Notes under the pieces: generated by a model
The model's database searches: none
Seen by the model: only the letters and a program-made list of their open reading frames with translations
What the model was told of the DNA's origin: nothing
Origin: Bathymodiolus brooksi
Lineage: Eukaryota; Mollusca; Bivalvia; Mytilida; Modiolidae
Length of the DNA stretch: 64,000 bases
Reading direction: 5' to 3'
NCBI GenBank assembly: GCA_963680875.1
Contig: OY804579.1
Location: 26,769,804-26,833,803, forward strand
Made by a program: the position numbers and the translations under genes
Part shown: one piece after another, positions 22,359 through 35,493 of the stretch
Layout of the letters: every line of letters starts with the position of its first letter
Position numbering within the stretch: position 1 is the first letter of the stretch

Positions 22359-23774
22359 AGCTCACCTGACCCAAAGGGCCATGTGAGGTATTGCCATCAC
22401 TTGGCGTCCGTCATCCGTCCGTTAACTTTTTCATATTTTAATCTTCTCCTCTGAAACAACTTGGCCAAATGGAACCAAACTTGGCAGTAAACATCTATGT
22501 AAGGTCCTCTATAAAGTTTCTCCATTTAGTCCATTTGGCCTACAAACATGGCCGCCAAGATTAATTCTTTTAGCTCACCTGACCCAAAGGGTCATGTGAG
22601 GTATTGCCATCACTTGGCGTCCGTCGTCCATCCGTTAACTTTTCATATTTTAATCTACTCCTCTGAAACAACTGGACCAAATTGTACCAAACTTGGCAGA
22701 AAGCATCTATATAAGGTCCTCTATAAAGTTTCTTCATTTCGTCCCATTCCGCCAACAAATATGGCCACCAAGGGCAATTCTTGTTTCTGATTGGCTAATG
22801 TTAACAAAATCTTCTCCTCTGAAACTGCTTGGCCAAATGGAGCCAAACTTGGCAGGAAGCATCTATGTAAGATCCTCTATAAAACTTCTTCATTTAATTC
22901 CATTCGGCCAACAAACATGGCCGCTGTTACTAAAAATAGAACATAGGGTAAAATTGAGGGTAAAATTGCACGTTTTTGGTAACAACTCAAAAACCGTTAA
23001 TAATATCAGAAATCTGACATGGATAAAAATGATCAGCACAGGAAGATCTAACTACCCTGAAATTTTGAAGAAAATCTGATTACCTATCTTGGAGTTATTG
23101 CCCTTTTTTCATCAAATTTTCAAAATTTTAATACTTTTCGTTTTTTATTTCAAAAACTATAAGAGATAGACGTTAAGTTTAAACAGCAAACATGTGCAGC
23201 ATGTCAAGATCTACATGCCCTGCAATTGTGAAGTAAATCTGATTACCCGTCTAGGAGTTATTGCCCTTTTTTATTTTTATTTTTTTTAATTTAAACATTT
23301 TTGTCTGATATTTCAAAAACTATTAGAGATAAAGGTTAAGTTTAAATTGCAAACATGTGCAGCATATTAAGATCTACATACACTGTAATTTTGAAGTTAA
23401 TCTGAGTACCCAATTTGGAGTTATTGCCCTTTTTTTCGTCAAATTTTCAAAGTGTTAATACCTTTTGTCCTTTATTTCAAAAACTATAAGAGATAGATGT
23501 TAAGTTTAAACAGCAAACATGTTCAGCATGTCAAGATCAATCTAGCCTGCAATTTTAAAGTAAATCTGATTACCCATCTTGAAGTTATTGCCCTTTTTTC
23601 ATCAAATTTTTTAAAATGTTAATACTTTTCATCCTTTATTTCAAAAACTATAAGAGATAGATGTTGAGTGTAAACTGAAAACATGTTCAGCTTGTCAAGA
23701 TCTACATGCCCTGCAATTTTGAAGTAAATCTGATTACCCGTCTAGGAGTTATTGCCCTTTTTTCATCATTTTTT
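22359..23774 (+). repeat. U16: family II unit, 1416 bp (type g)
   Basis: Unique GTTAACAAAATC before core C, ATGGATAAAA in the C tail, and CAAAGTGTTAAT in D3, a state otherwise typical of family I. Only U21 matches it fully. Confidence 0.95.
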
Positions 23775-25189
23775 AGCTCACCTGACCCAAAGGGCCATGT
23801 GAGGTATTGCCATCACTTGGCGTCCGTCATCCGTCCGTTAACTTTTTCATATTTTAATCTTCTCCTCTGAAACAACTTGGCCAAATGGAACCAAACTTGG
23901 CAGTAAACATCTATGTAAGGTCTCTATAAAGTTTCTCCATTTAGTCCATTTGGCCTACAAACATGGCCGCCAAGATTAATTCTTTTAGCTCACCTGACCC
24001 AAAGGGTCATGTGAGGTATTGCCATCACTTGGCGTCCGTCGTCCATCCGTTAACTTTTCATATTTTAATCTACTCCTCTGAAACAACTGGACCAAATTGT
24101 ACCAAACTTGGCAGAAAGCATCTATATAAGGTCCTCTATAAAGTTTCTTCATTTCGTCCCATTCCGCCAACAAATATGGCCGCCAAGGGCAATTCTTGTT
24201 TCTGATTGGCTAATGTTAAAAAAATCTTCTCCTCTGAAACTGCTTGGCCAAATGGAGCCAAACTTGGCAGGAAGCATCTATGTAAGATCCTCTATAAAAC
24301 TTCTTCATTTAATTCCATTCGGCCAACAAACATGGCCGCTGTTACTAAAAATAGAACATAGGGTAAAATTGAGGGTAAAATTGCACGTTTTTGGTAACAA
24401 CTCAAAAACCGTTAATAATATCAGAAATCTGACATGGGTAAAAATGATCAGCACAGGAAGATCTAACTACCCTGAAATTTTGAAGAAAATCTGATTACCT
24501 ATCTTGGAGTTATTGCCCTTTTTTCATCAAATTTTCAAAATTTTAATACTTCTCGTTTTTTATTTCAAAAACTATAAGAGATAGACGTTAAGTTTAAACA
24601 GCAAACATGTGCAGCATGTCAAGATCTACATGCCCTGCAATTGTGAAGTAAATCTGATTACCCGTCTAGGAGTTATTGCCCTTTTTTATTTTTATTTTTT
24701 TTAATTTAAACATTTTTGTCTGATATTTCAAAAACTATTAGAGATAAAGGTTAAGTTTAAATTGCAAACATGTGCAGCATATTAAGATCTACATACACTG
24801 TAATTTTGAAGTTAATCTGAGTACCCAATTTGGAGTTATTGCCCTTTTTTTCGTCAAATTTTCAAAATGTTAATACCTTTTGTCCTTTATTTCAAAAACT
24901 ATAAGAGATAGATGTTAAGTTTAAACAGCAAACATGTTCAGCATGTCAAGATCAATCTAGCCTGCAATTTTAAAGTAAATCTGATTACCCATCTTGAAGT
25001 TATTGCCCTTTTTTCATCAAATTTTTTAAAATGTTAATACTTTTCATCCTTTATTTCAAAAACTATAAGAGATAGATGTTGAGTGTAAACTGAAAACATG
25101 TTCAGCTTGTCAAGATCTACATGCCCTGCAATTTTGAAGTAAATCTGATTACCCGTCTAGGAGTTATTGCCCTTTTTTCATCATTTTTT
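23775..25189 (+). repeat. U17: family II unit, 1415 bp (type d)
   Basis: Has the GGTCTCTATAAAG state in A and CAAATTTTTTAAAATG in D4, as U3, U8 and U22. It lies between the 1416-bp unit and the first 1.9-kb unit. Confidence 0.95.
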
Positions 25190-27093
25190 AGCTCACCTGA
25201 CCCAAAGGGCCATGTGAGGTATTGCCATCACTTGGCGTCCGTCATCCGTCCGTTAACTTTTTCATATTTTAATCTTCTCCTCTGAAACAACTTGGCCAAA
25301 TGGAACCAAACTTGGCAGTAAACATCTATGTAAGGTCCTCTATAAAGTTTCTCCATTTAGTCCATTTGGCCTACAAACATGGCCGCCAAGATTAATTCTT
25401 TTAGCTCACCTGACCCAAAGGGTCATGTGAGGTATTGCCATCACTTGGCGTCCGTCGTCCATCCGTTAACTTTTCATATTTTAATCTACTCCTCTGAAAC
25501 AACTGGACCAAATTGTACCAAACTTGGCAGAAAGCATCTATATAAGGTCCTCTATAAAGTTTCTTCATTTCGTCCCATTCCGCCAACACATATGGCCACC
25601 AATGGCAATTCTTGTTTCTGATTGGCTAATGTTAAAAAAATCTTCTCCTCTGAAACTGCTTGGCCAAATGGAGCCAAACTTGGCAGGAAGCATCTATGTA
25701 AGATCTTCTATAAAACTTCTTCATTTAATTCCATTCGGCCAACAAACATGGCCGCTGTTACTAAAAATAGAACATAGGGTAAAATTGAGGGTAAAATTGC
25801 ACGTTTTTGGTAACAACTCAAAAACGTTAATAATATCAGAAATCTGACATGGGTAAAAATGATCAGCACAGGAAGATCTAACTACCCTGAAATTTTGAAG
25901 AAAATCTGATTACCTATCTTGGAGTTATTGCCCTTTTTTCATCAAATTTTCAAAATTTTAATACTTCTCGTTTTTTATTTCAAAAACTATAAGAGATAGA
26001 CGTTAAGTTTAAACAGCAAACATGTGCAGCATGTCAAGATCTACATGCCCTGCAATTGTGAAGTAAATCTGATTACCCGTCTAGGAGTTATTGCCCTTTT
26101 TTATTTTTATTTTTTTTAATTTAAACATTTTTGTCTGATATTTCAAAAACTATTAGAGATAAAGGTTAAGTTTAAATTGCAAACATGTGCAGCATATTAA
26201 GATCTACATACACTGTAATTTTGAAGTTAATCTGAGTACCCAATTTGGAGTTATTGCCCTTTTTTTCATCAAATTTTCAAAATGTTAATACCTTTTGTCC
26301 TTTATTTCAAAAACTATAAGAGATAGATGTTAAGTTTAAACAGCAAACATGTTCAGCATGTCAAGATCAATCTAGCCTGCAATTTTAAAGTAAATCTGAT
26401 TACCCATCTTGAAGTTATTGCCCTTTTTTCATCAAATTTTAAAAATGTTAATACTTTTCATCCTTTATTTCAAAAACTATAAGAGATAGATGTTGAGTGT
26501 AAACTGAAAACATGTTCAGCTTGTCAAGATCTACATGCCCTGCAATTGTGAAGTAAATCTGATTACCCGTCTAGGAGTTATTGCCCTTTTTTATTTTTAT
26601 TTTTTTTAATTTAAACATTTTTGTCTGATATTTCAAAAACTATTAGAGATAAAGGTTAAGTTTAAATTGCAAACATGTGCAGCATATTAAGATCTACATA
26701 CACTGTAATTTTGAAGTTAATCTGAGTACCCAATTTGGAGTTATTGCCCTTTTTTTCGTCAAATTTTCAAAATGTTAATACCTTTTGTCCTTTATTTCAA
26801 AAACTATAAGAGATAGATGTTAACTTTAAACAGCAAACATGTTCAGCATGTCAAGATCAATCTAGCCTGCAATTTTAAAGTAAATCTGATTACCCATCTT
26901 GAAGTTATTGCCCTTTTTTCATCAAATTTTAAAAATGTTAATACTTTTCATCCTTTATTTCAAAAACTATAAGAGATAGATGTTGAGTGTAAACTGAAAA
27001 CATGTTCAGCTTGTCAAGATCTACATGCCCTGCAATTTTGAAGTAAATCTGATTACCCGTCTAGGAGTTATTGCCCTTTTTTCATCATTTTTT
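25190..27093 (+). repeat. U18: expanded family II unit, 1904 bp (type L)
   Basis: Contains D1-D2-D3-D4-D2'-D3'-D4'-D5, three more D sub-repeats than a standard unit. Module B carries CACATATGGCCACCAATGG near 25586, shared only with U30. The extra 490 bp arose by joining D5-type sequence to a second D2-type copy. Confidence 0.95.
26036..27015 (+). repeat. 490-bp duplication of D2-D3-D4 in U18
   Basis: Two copies, 26036-26525 and 26526-27015. The second begins with a D5-style left flank (GTTCAGCTTGTCAAGATC) fused to D2-style sequence (GCAATTGTGAAG). D3 and D4 differ between the copies (CATCAAA/AAGTTT versus CGTCAAA/AACTTT), so the copies come from two different parental units, pointing to unequal exchange between units. 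Confidence 0.93.
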
Positions 27094-28473
27094 AGCTCAC
27101 CTGACCCAAAGGGCCATGTGAGGTATTGCCATCACTTGGCGTCCGTCATCCGTCCGTTAACTTTTTCATATTTTAATCTTCTCCTCTGAAACAACTTGGC
27201 CAAATGGAACCAAACTTGGCAGTAAACATCTATGTAAGGTCCTCTATAAAGTTTCTCCATTTAGTCCATTTGGCCTACAAACATGGCCACCAAGATTAAT
27301 TCTTTTTAGCTCACCTGACCCAAAGGGTCATGTGAGGTATTGCCATCACTTGGCGTCCGTCGTCCATCCGTTAACTTTTCATATTTTAATCTACTCCTCT
27401 GAAACAACTGGACCAAATTGTACCAAACTTGGCAGAAAGCATCTATATAAGGTCCTCTATAAAGTTTCTTCATTTCGTCCCATTCCGCCAACAAATATGG
27501 CCGCCAAGGGCAATTCTTGTTTCTGATTGGCTAATGTTAAAAAAATCTTCTCCTCTGAAACTGCTTGGCCAAATGGAGCCAAACTTGGCAGGAAGCATCT
27601 ATGTAAGATCTTCTATAAAACTTCTTCATTTAATTCCATTCGGCCAACAAACATGGCCGCTGTTACTAAAAATAGAACATAGGGTAAAATTGAGGGTAAA
27701 ATTGCACGTTTTTGGTAACAACTCAAAAACGTTAATAATATCAGAAATCTGACATGGGTAAAAATGATCAGCACAGGAAGATCTAACTACCCTGAAATTT
27801 TGAAGAAAATCTGATTACCTATCTTGGAGTTATTGCCCTTTTTTCATCAAATTTTCAAAATTTTAATACTTCTCGTTTTTTATTTCAAAAACTATAAGAG
27901 ATAGACGTTAAGTTTAAACAGCAAACATGTGCAGCATGTCAAGATCTACATGCCCTGCAATTGTGAAGTAAATCTGATTACCCGTCTAGGAGTTATTGCC
28001 CTTTTTTATTTTTATTTTTTTTAATTTAAACATTTTTGTCTGATATTTCAAAAACTATTAGAGATAAAGGTTAAGTTTAAATTGCAAACATGTGCAGCAT
28101 ATTAAGATCTACATACACTGTAATTTTGAAGTTAATCTGAGTACCCAATTTGGAGTTATTGCCCTTTTTTTCGTCAAATTTTCAAAATGTTAATACCTTT
28201 TGTCCTTTATTTCAAAAACTATAAGAGATAGATGTTAACTTTAAACAGCAAACATGTTCAGCATGTCAAGATCAATCTAGCCTGCAATTTTAAAGTAAAT
28301 CTGATTACCCATCTTGAAGTTATTGCCCTTTTTTCATCAAATTTTTAAAATGTTAATACTTTTCATCCTTTATTTCAAAAACTATAAAAGATAGATGTTG
28401 AGTGATGCCCTGCAATTTTGAAGTAAATCTGATTACCCATCTAGGAGTTATTGCTCTTTTTTCATAATTTTTT
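27094..28473 (+). repeat. U19: family II unit, 1380 bp (type e variant)
   Basis: Has the extra T before the B head, AGATCTTC in core C, the one-base CTCAAAAACG deletion, and the 35-bp deletion (join at 28404/28405). It therefore combines a type h/f front with a type e back, a mosaic. Confidence 0.93.
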
Positions 28474-29887
28474 AGCTCACCTGACCCAAAGGGCCATGTG
28501 AGGTATTGCCATCACTTGGCGTCCGTCATCCGTCCGTTAACTTTTTCATATTTTAATCTTCTCCTCTGAAACAACTTGGCCAAATGGAACCAAACTTGGC
28601 AGTAAACATCTATGTAAGGTCCTCTATAAAGTTTCTCCATTTAGTCCATTTGGCCTACAAACATGGCCGCCAAGATTAATTCTTTTAGCTCACCTGACCC
28701 AAAGGGTCATGTGAGGTATTGCCATCACTTGGCGTCCGTCGTCCATCCGTTAACTTTTCATATTTTAATCTACTCCTCTGAAACAACTGGACCAAATTGT
28801 ACCAAACTTGGCAGAAAGCATCTATATAAGGTCCTCTATAAAGTTTCTTCATTTCGTCCCATTCCGCCAACAAATATGGCCACCAAGGGCAATTCTTGTT
28901 TCTGATTGGCTAATGTTAAAAAAATCTTCTCCTCTGAAACTGCTTGGCCAAATGGAGCCAAACTTGGCAGGAAGCATCTATGTAAGATCTTCTATAAAAC
29001 TTCTTCATTTAATTCCATTCGGCCAACAAACATGGCCGCTGTTACTAAAAATAGAACATAGGGTAAAATTGAGGGTAAAATTGCACGTTTTTGGTAACAA
29101 CTCAAAAACGTTAATAATATCAGAAATCTGACATGGGTAAAAATGATCAGCACAGGAAGATCTAACTACCCTGAAATTTTGAAGAAAATCTGATTACCTA
29201 TCTTGGAGTTATTGCCCTTTTTTCATCAAATTTTCAAAATTTTAATACTTCTCGTTTTTTATTTCAAAAACTATAAGAGATAGACGTTAAGTTTAAACAG
29301 CAAACATGTGCAGCATGTCAAGATCTACATGCCCTGCAATTGTGAAGTAAATCTGATTACCCGTCTAGGAGTTATTGCCCTTTTTTATTTTTATTTTTTT
29401 TAATTTAAACATTTTTGTCTGATATTTCAAAAACTATTAGAGATAAAGGTTAAGTTTAAATTGCAAACATGTGCAGCATATTAAGATCTACATACACTGT
29501 AATTTTGAAGTTAATCTGAGTACCCAATTTGGAGTTATTGCCCTTTTTTTCGTCAAATTTTCAAAATGTTAATACCTTTTGTCCTTTATTTCAAAAACTA
29601 TAAGAGATAGATGTTAACTTTAAACAGCAAACATGTTCAGCATGTCAAGATCAATCTAGCCTGCAATTTTAAAGTAAATCTGATTACCCATCTTGAAGTT
29701 ATTGCCCTTTTTTCATCAAATTTTAAAAATGTTAATACTTTTCATCCTTTATTTCAAAAACTATAAGAGATAGATGTTGAGTGTAAACTGAAAACATGTT
29801 CAGCTTGTCAAGATCTACATGCCCTGCAATTTTGAAGTAAATCTGATTACCCGTCTAGGAGTTATTGCCCTTTTTTCATCATTTTTT
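28474..29887 (+). repeat. U20: family II unit, 1414 bp (type f)
   Basis: Counterpart of U15 at 7,529-bp offset, with the same GGCCACC, AGATCTTC and single-C deletion states. Confidence 0.95.
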
Positions 29888-31303
29888 AGCTCACCTGACC
29901 CAAAGGGCCATGTGAGGTATTGCCATCACTTGGCGTCCGTCATCCGTCCGTTAACTTTTTCATATTTTAATCTTCTCCTCTGAAACAACTTGGCCAAATG
30001 GAACCAAACTTGGCAGTAAACATCTATGTAAGGTCCTCTATAAAGTTTCTCCATTTAGTCCATTTGGCCTACAAACATGGCCGCCAAGATTAATTCTTTT
30101 AGCTCACCTGACCCAAAGGGTCATGTGAGGTATTGCCATCACTTGGCGTCCGTCGTCCATCCGTTAACTTTTCATATTTTAATCTACTCCTCTGAAACAA
30201 CTGGACCAAATTGTACCAAACTTGGCAGAAAGCATCTATATAAGGTCCTCTATAAAGTTTCTTCATTTCGTCCCATTCCGCCAACAAATATGGCCACCAA
30301 GGGCAATTCTTGTTTCTGATTGGCTAATGTTAACAAAATCTTCTCCTCTGAAACTGCTTGGCCAAATGGAGCCAAACTTGGCAGGAAGCATCTATGTAAG
30401 ATCCTCTATAAAACTTCTTCATTTAATTCCATTCGGCCAACAAACATGGCCGCTGTTACTAAAAATAGAACATAGGGTAAAATTGAGGGTAAAATTGCAC
30501 GTTTTTGGTAACAACTCAAAAACCGTTAATAATATCAGAAATCTGACATGGATAAAAATGATCAGCACAGGAAGATCTAACTACCCTGAAATTTTGAAGA
30601 AAATCTGATTACCTATCTTGGAGTTATTGCCCTTTTTTCATCAAATTTTCAAAATTTTAATACTTTTCGTTTTTTATTTCAAAAACTATAAGAGATAGAC
30701 GTTAAGTTTAAACAGCAAACATGTGCAGCATGTCAAGATCTACATGCCCTGCAATTGTGAAGTAAATCTGATTACCCGTCTAGGAGTTATTGCCCTTTTT
30801 TATTTTTATTTTTTTTAATTTAAACATTTTTGTCTGATATTTCAAAAACTATTAGAGATAAAGGTTAAGTTTAAATTGCAAACATGTGCAGCATATTAAG
30901 ATCTACATACACTGTAATTTTGAAGTTAATCTGAGTACCCAATTTGGAGTTATTGCCCTTTTTTTCGTCAAATTTTCAAAGTGTTAATACCTTTTGTCCT
31001 TTATTTCAAAAACTATAAGAGATAGATGTTAAGTTTAAACAGCAAACATGTTCAGCATGTCAAGATCAATCTAGCCTGCAATTTTAAAGTAAATCTGATT
31101 ACCCATCTTGAAGTTATTGCCCTTTTTTCATCAAATTTTTTAAAATGTTAATACTTTTCATCCTTTATTTCAAAAACTATAAGAGATAGATGTTGAGTGT
31201 AAACTGAAAACATGTTCAGCTTGTCAAGATCTACATGCCCTGCAATTTTGAAGTAAATCTGATTACCCGTCTAGGAGTTATTGCCCTTTTTTCATCATTT
31301 TTT
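29888..31303 (+). repeat. U21: family II unit, 1416 bp (type g)
   Basis: Counterpart of U16, sharing the otherwise unseen GTTAACAAAATC (about 30329) and ATGGATAAAA states. Confidence 0.95.
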
Positions 31304-32718
31304 AGCTCACCTGACCCAAAGGGCCATGTGAGGTATTGCCATCACTTGGCGTCCGTCATCCGTCCGTTAACTTTTTCATATTTTAATCTTCTCCTCTGAA
31401 ACAACTTGGCCAAATGGAACCAAACTTGGCAGTAAACATCTATGTAAGGTCTCTATAAAGTTTCTCCATTTAGTCCATTTGGCCTACAAACATGGCCGCC
31501 AAGATTAATTCTTTTAGCTCACCTGACCCAAAGGGTCATGTGAGGTATTGCCATCACTTGGCGTCCGTCGTCCATCCGTTAACTTTTCATATTTTAATCT
31601 ACTCCTCTGAAACAACTGGACCAAATTGTACCAAACTTGGCAGAAAGCATCTATATAAGGTCCTCTATAAAGTTTCTTCATTTCGTCCCATTCCGCCAAC
31701 AAATATGGCCGCCAAGGGCAATTCTTGTTTCTGATTGGCTAATGTTAAAAAAATCTTCTCCTCTGAAACTGCTTGGCCAAATGGAGCCAAACTTGGCAGG
31801 AAGCATCTATGTAAGATCCTCTATAAAACTTCTTCATTTAATTCCATTCGGCCAACAAACATGGCCGCTGTTACTAAAAATAGAACATAGGGTAAAATTG
31901 AGGGTAAAATTGCACGTTTTTGGTAACAACTCAAAAACCGTTAATAATATCAGAAATCTGACATGGGTAAAAATGATCAGCACAGGAAGATCTAACTACC
32001 CTGAAATTTTGAAGAAAATCTGATTACCTATCTTGGAGTTATTGCCCTTTTTTCATCAAATTTTCAAAATTTTAATACTTCTCGTTTTTTATTTCAAAAA
32101 CTATAAGAGATAGACGTTAAGTTTAAACAGCAAACATGTGCAGCATGTCAAGATCTACATGCCCTGCAATTGTGAAGTAAATCTGATTACCCGTCTAGGA
32201 GTTATTGCCCTTTTTTATTTTTATTTTTTTTAATTTAAACATTTTTGTCTGATATTTCAAAAACTATTAGAGATAAAGGTTAAGTTTAAATTGCAAACAT
32301 GTGCAGCATATTAAGATCTACATACACTGTAATTTTGAAGTTAATCTGAGTACCCAATTTGGAGTTATTGCCCTTTTTTTCGTCAAATTTTCAAAATGTT
32401 AATACCTTTTGTCCTTTATTTCAAAAACTATAAGAGATAGATGTTAAGTTTAAACAGCAAACATGTTCAGCATGTCAAGATCAATCTAGCCTGCAATTTT
32501 AAAGTAAATCTGATTACCCATCTTGAAGTTATTGCCCTTTTTTCATCAAATTTTTTAAAATGTTAATACTTTTCATCCTTTATTTCAAAAACTATAAGAG
32601 ATAGATGTTGAGTGTAAACTGAAAACATGTTCAGCTTGTCAAGATCTACATGCCCTGCAATTTTGAAGTAAATCTGATTACCCGTCTAGGAGTTATTGCC
32701 CTTTTTTCATCATTTTTT
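31304..32718 (+). repeat. U22: family II unit, 1415 bp (type d)
   Basis: Counterpart of U17. The duplicated three-unit block ends here, and the next unit is type e instead of L. Confidence 0.95.
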
Positions 32719-34097
32719 AGCTCACCTGACCCAAAGGGCCATGTGAGGTATTGCCATCACTTGGCGTCCGTCATCCGTCCGTTAACTTTTTCATATTTTA
32801 ATCTTCTCCTCTGAAACAACTTGGCCAAATGGAACCAAACTTGGCAGTAAACATCTATGTAAGGTCTCTATAAAGTTTCTCCATTTAGTCCATTTGGCCT
32901 ACAAACATGGCCGCCAAGATTAATTCTTTTAGCTCACCTGACCCAAAGGGTCATGTGAGGTATTGCCATCACTTGGCGTCCGTCGTCCATCCGTTAACTT
33001 TTCATATTTTAATCTACTCCTCTGAAACAACTGGACCAAATTGTACCAAACTTGGCAGAAAGCATCTATATAAGGTCCTCTATAAAGTTTCTTCATTTCG
33101 TCCCATTCCGCCAACAAATATGGCCGCCAAGGGCAATTCTTGTTTCTGATTGGCTAATGTTAAAAAAATCTTCTCCTCTGAAACTGCTTGGCCAAATGGA
33201 GCCAAACTTGGCAGGAAGCATCTATGTAAGATCCTCTATAAAACTTCTTCATTTAATTCCATTCGGCCAACAAACATGGCCGCTGTTACTAAAAATAGAA
33301 CATAGGGTAAAATTGAGGGTAAAATTGCACGTTTTTGGTAACAACTCAAAAACCGTTAATAATATCAGAAATCTGACATGGGTAAAAATGATCAGCACAG
33401 GAAGATCTAACTACCCTGAAATTTTGAAGAAAATCTGATTACCTATCTTGGAGTTATTGCCCTTTTTTCATCAAATTTTCAAAATTTTAATACTTCTCGT
33501 TTTTTATTTCAAAAACTATAAGAGATAGACGTTAAGTTTAAACAGCAAACATGTGCAGCATGTCAAGATCTACATGCCCTGCAATTGTGAAGTAAATCTG
33601 ATTACCCGTCTAGGAGTTATTGCCCTTTTTTATTTTTATTTTTTTTAATTTAAACATTTTTGTCTGATATTTCAAAAACTATTAGAGATAAAGGTTAAGT
33701 TTAAATTGCAAACATGTGCAGCATATTAAGATCTACATACACTGTAATTTTGAAGTTAATCTGAGTACCCAATTTGGAGTTATTGCCCTTTTTTTCGTCA
33801 AATTTTCAAAATGTTAATACCTTTTGTCCTTTATTTCAAAAACTATAAGAGATAGATGTTAACTTTAAACAGCAAACATGTTCAGCATGTCAAGATCAAT
33901 CTAGCCTGCAATTTTAAAGTAAATCTGATTACCCATCTTGAAGTTATTGCCCTTTTTTCATCAAATTTTTAAAATGTTAATACTTTTCATCCTTTATTTC
34001 AAAAACTATAAAAGATAGATGTTGAGTGATGCCCTGCAATTTTGAAGTAAATCTGATTACCCATCTAGGAGTTATTGCCCTTTTTTCATAATTTTTT
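32719..34097 (+). repeat. U23: family II unit, 1379 bp (type e)
   Basis: Matches U4, with the 35-bp deletion (join at 34028/34029) and TTCATAATTTTTT at its end, and lacks the ATTGCTC state of U14/U19/U27. The d-e-a-b-c order of the left pentamer resumes here. Confidence 0.95.
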
Positions 34098-35493
34098 AGC
34101 TCACCTGACCCAAAGGGCCATGTGAGGTATTGCCATCACTTGGCGTCCGTCATCCGTCCGTTAACTTTTTCATATTTTAATCTTCTCCTCTGAAACAACT
34201 TGGCCAAATGGAACCAAACTTGGCAGTAAACATCTATGTAAGGTCCTCTATAAGGTTTCTCCATTTAGTCCATTTGGCCTACAAACATGGCCACCAAGAT
34301 TAATTCTTTTTAGCTCACCTGACCCAAAGGGTCATGTGAGGTATTGCCATCACTTGGCGTCCGTCGTCCGTCCGTTAACTTTTCATATTTTAATCTACTC
34401 CTCTGAAACAACTGGACCAAATTGAACCAAACTTGGCAGAAGCATCTATATAAGGTCCTCTATAAAGTTTCTTCATTTCGTCCCATTCCGCCAACAAATA
34501 TGGCCGCCAAGGGCAATTCTTGTTTCTGATTGGCTAATGTTAAATAAATCTTCTCCTCTGAAACTGCTTGGCCAAATGGAGCCAAACTTGGCAGGAAGCA
34601 TCTATGTAAGATCCTCTATAAAACTTCTTCATTTAATTCCATTTGGCCAACAAACATGGCCACTGTTACTAAAAATAGAACATAGTGCAAAATTGCACGT
34701 TTTTGGTAACAACTCAAAAACCGTTAATAATATCAGAAATCTGACATGGGTAAAAATGATCAGCACAAGAAGATCTAACTACCCTGAAATTTTGAAGAAA
34801 ATCTGATTACCTATCTTGGAGTTATTGCCCTTTTTTCGTCAAATTTTCAAAATTTTAATACTTTTCGTTTTTTATTTCAAAAACTATAAGAGATAAACGT
34901 TAAGTTTAAACAGCAAACATGTGCAGCATGTCAAGATCTACATGCCCTGCAATTGTGAAGTAAATCTGATTACCCGTCTAGGGGTTATTGCCATTTTTTA
35001 TTTTTTTAGCTTAAACATTTTTGTCTGATATTTCAAAAACTATTAGAGATAAAGGTTAAGTTTAAATTGCAAACATGTGCAGCATATTAAGATCTACCTA
35101 CCCTGTAATTTTGAAGTTAATTTGAGTACCCAATTTGGAGTTATTGCCCTTTTTTTCATCAAATTTTCAAAGTGTTAATACCTTTTGTCCTTTATTTCAA
35201 AAACTATAAGAGATAGATGTTAAGTTTAAACAGCAAACATGTTCAGCATGTCAAGATCAATCTAGCCTGCAATTTTAAAGTAAATCTGATTACCCATCTT
35301 GAAGTTATTGCCCTTTTTTCATCAAATTTTAAAAATGTTAATACTTTTCATCCTTTATTTCAAAAACTATAAGAGATAGATGTTGAGTGTAAACTGAAAA
35401 CATGTTCAGCTTGTCAAGATCTACATGCCCTGCAATTTTGAAGTAAATCTGATTACCCGTCTAGGAGTTATTGCCCTTTTTTCATCATTTTTT
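34098..35493 (+). repeat. U24: family I unit, 1396 bp (type a)
   Basis: Return of family I after 14.5 kb of family II. It carries CTATAAGGTTTCTCC and CTAGGGGTTATTGCC as U5 and U10 do. Confidence 0.95.

Larger units (their letters stand above)
20945..25189 (+). repeat. Three-unit block f-g-d, left copy (4,245 bp)
   Basis: Units U15-U17 (1414, 1416, 1415 bp) recur at 28474-32718, offset 7,529 bp. The shared rare state is GTTAACAAAATC before core C in the middle unit (about 22800 and 30329), found nowhere else that I saw. The copies diverge afterwards: U18 is a 1904-bp unit, while U23 is a 1379-bp unit. Confidence 0.85.
28474..32718 (+). repeat. Three-unit block f-g-d, right copy (4,245 bp)
   Basis: Units U20-U22 repeat U15-U17 with the same lengths and the same rare GTTAACAAAATC state. 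The unit to the left of each copy (U14 and U19) is also a deletion-bearing type with the ATTGCTC variant, so the duplicated tract probably begins within that unit. Confidence 0.85.
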
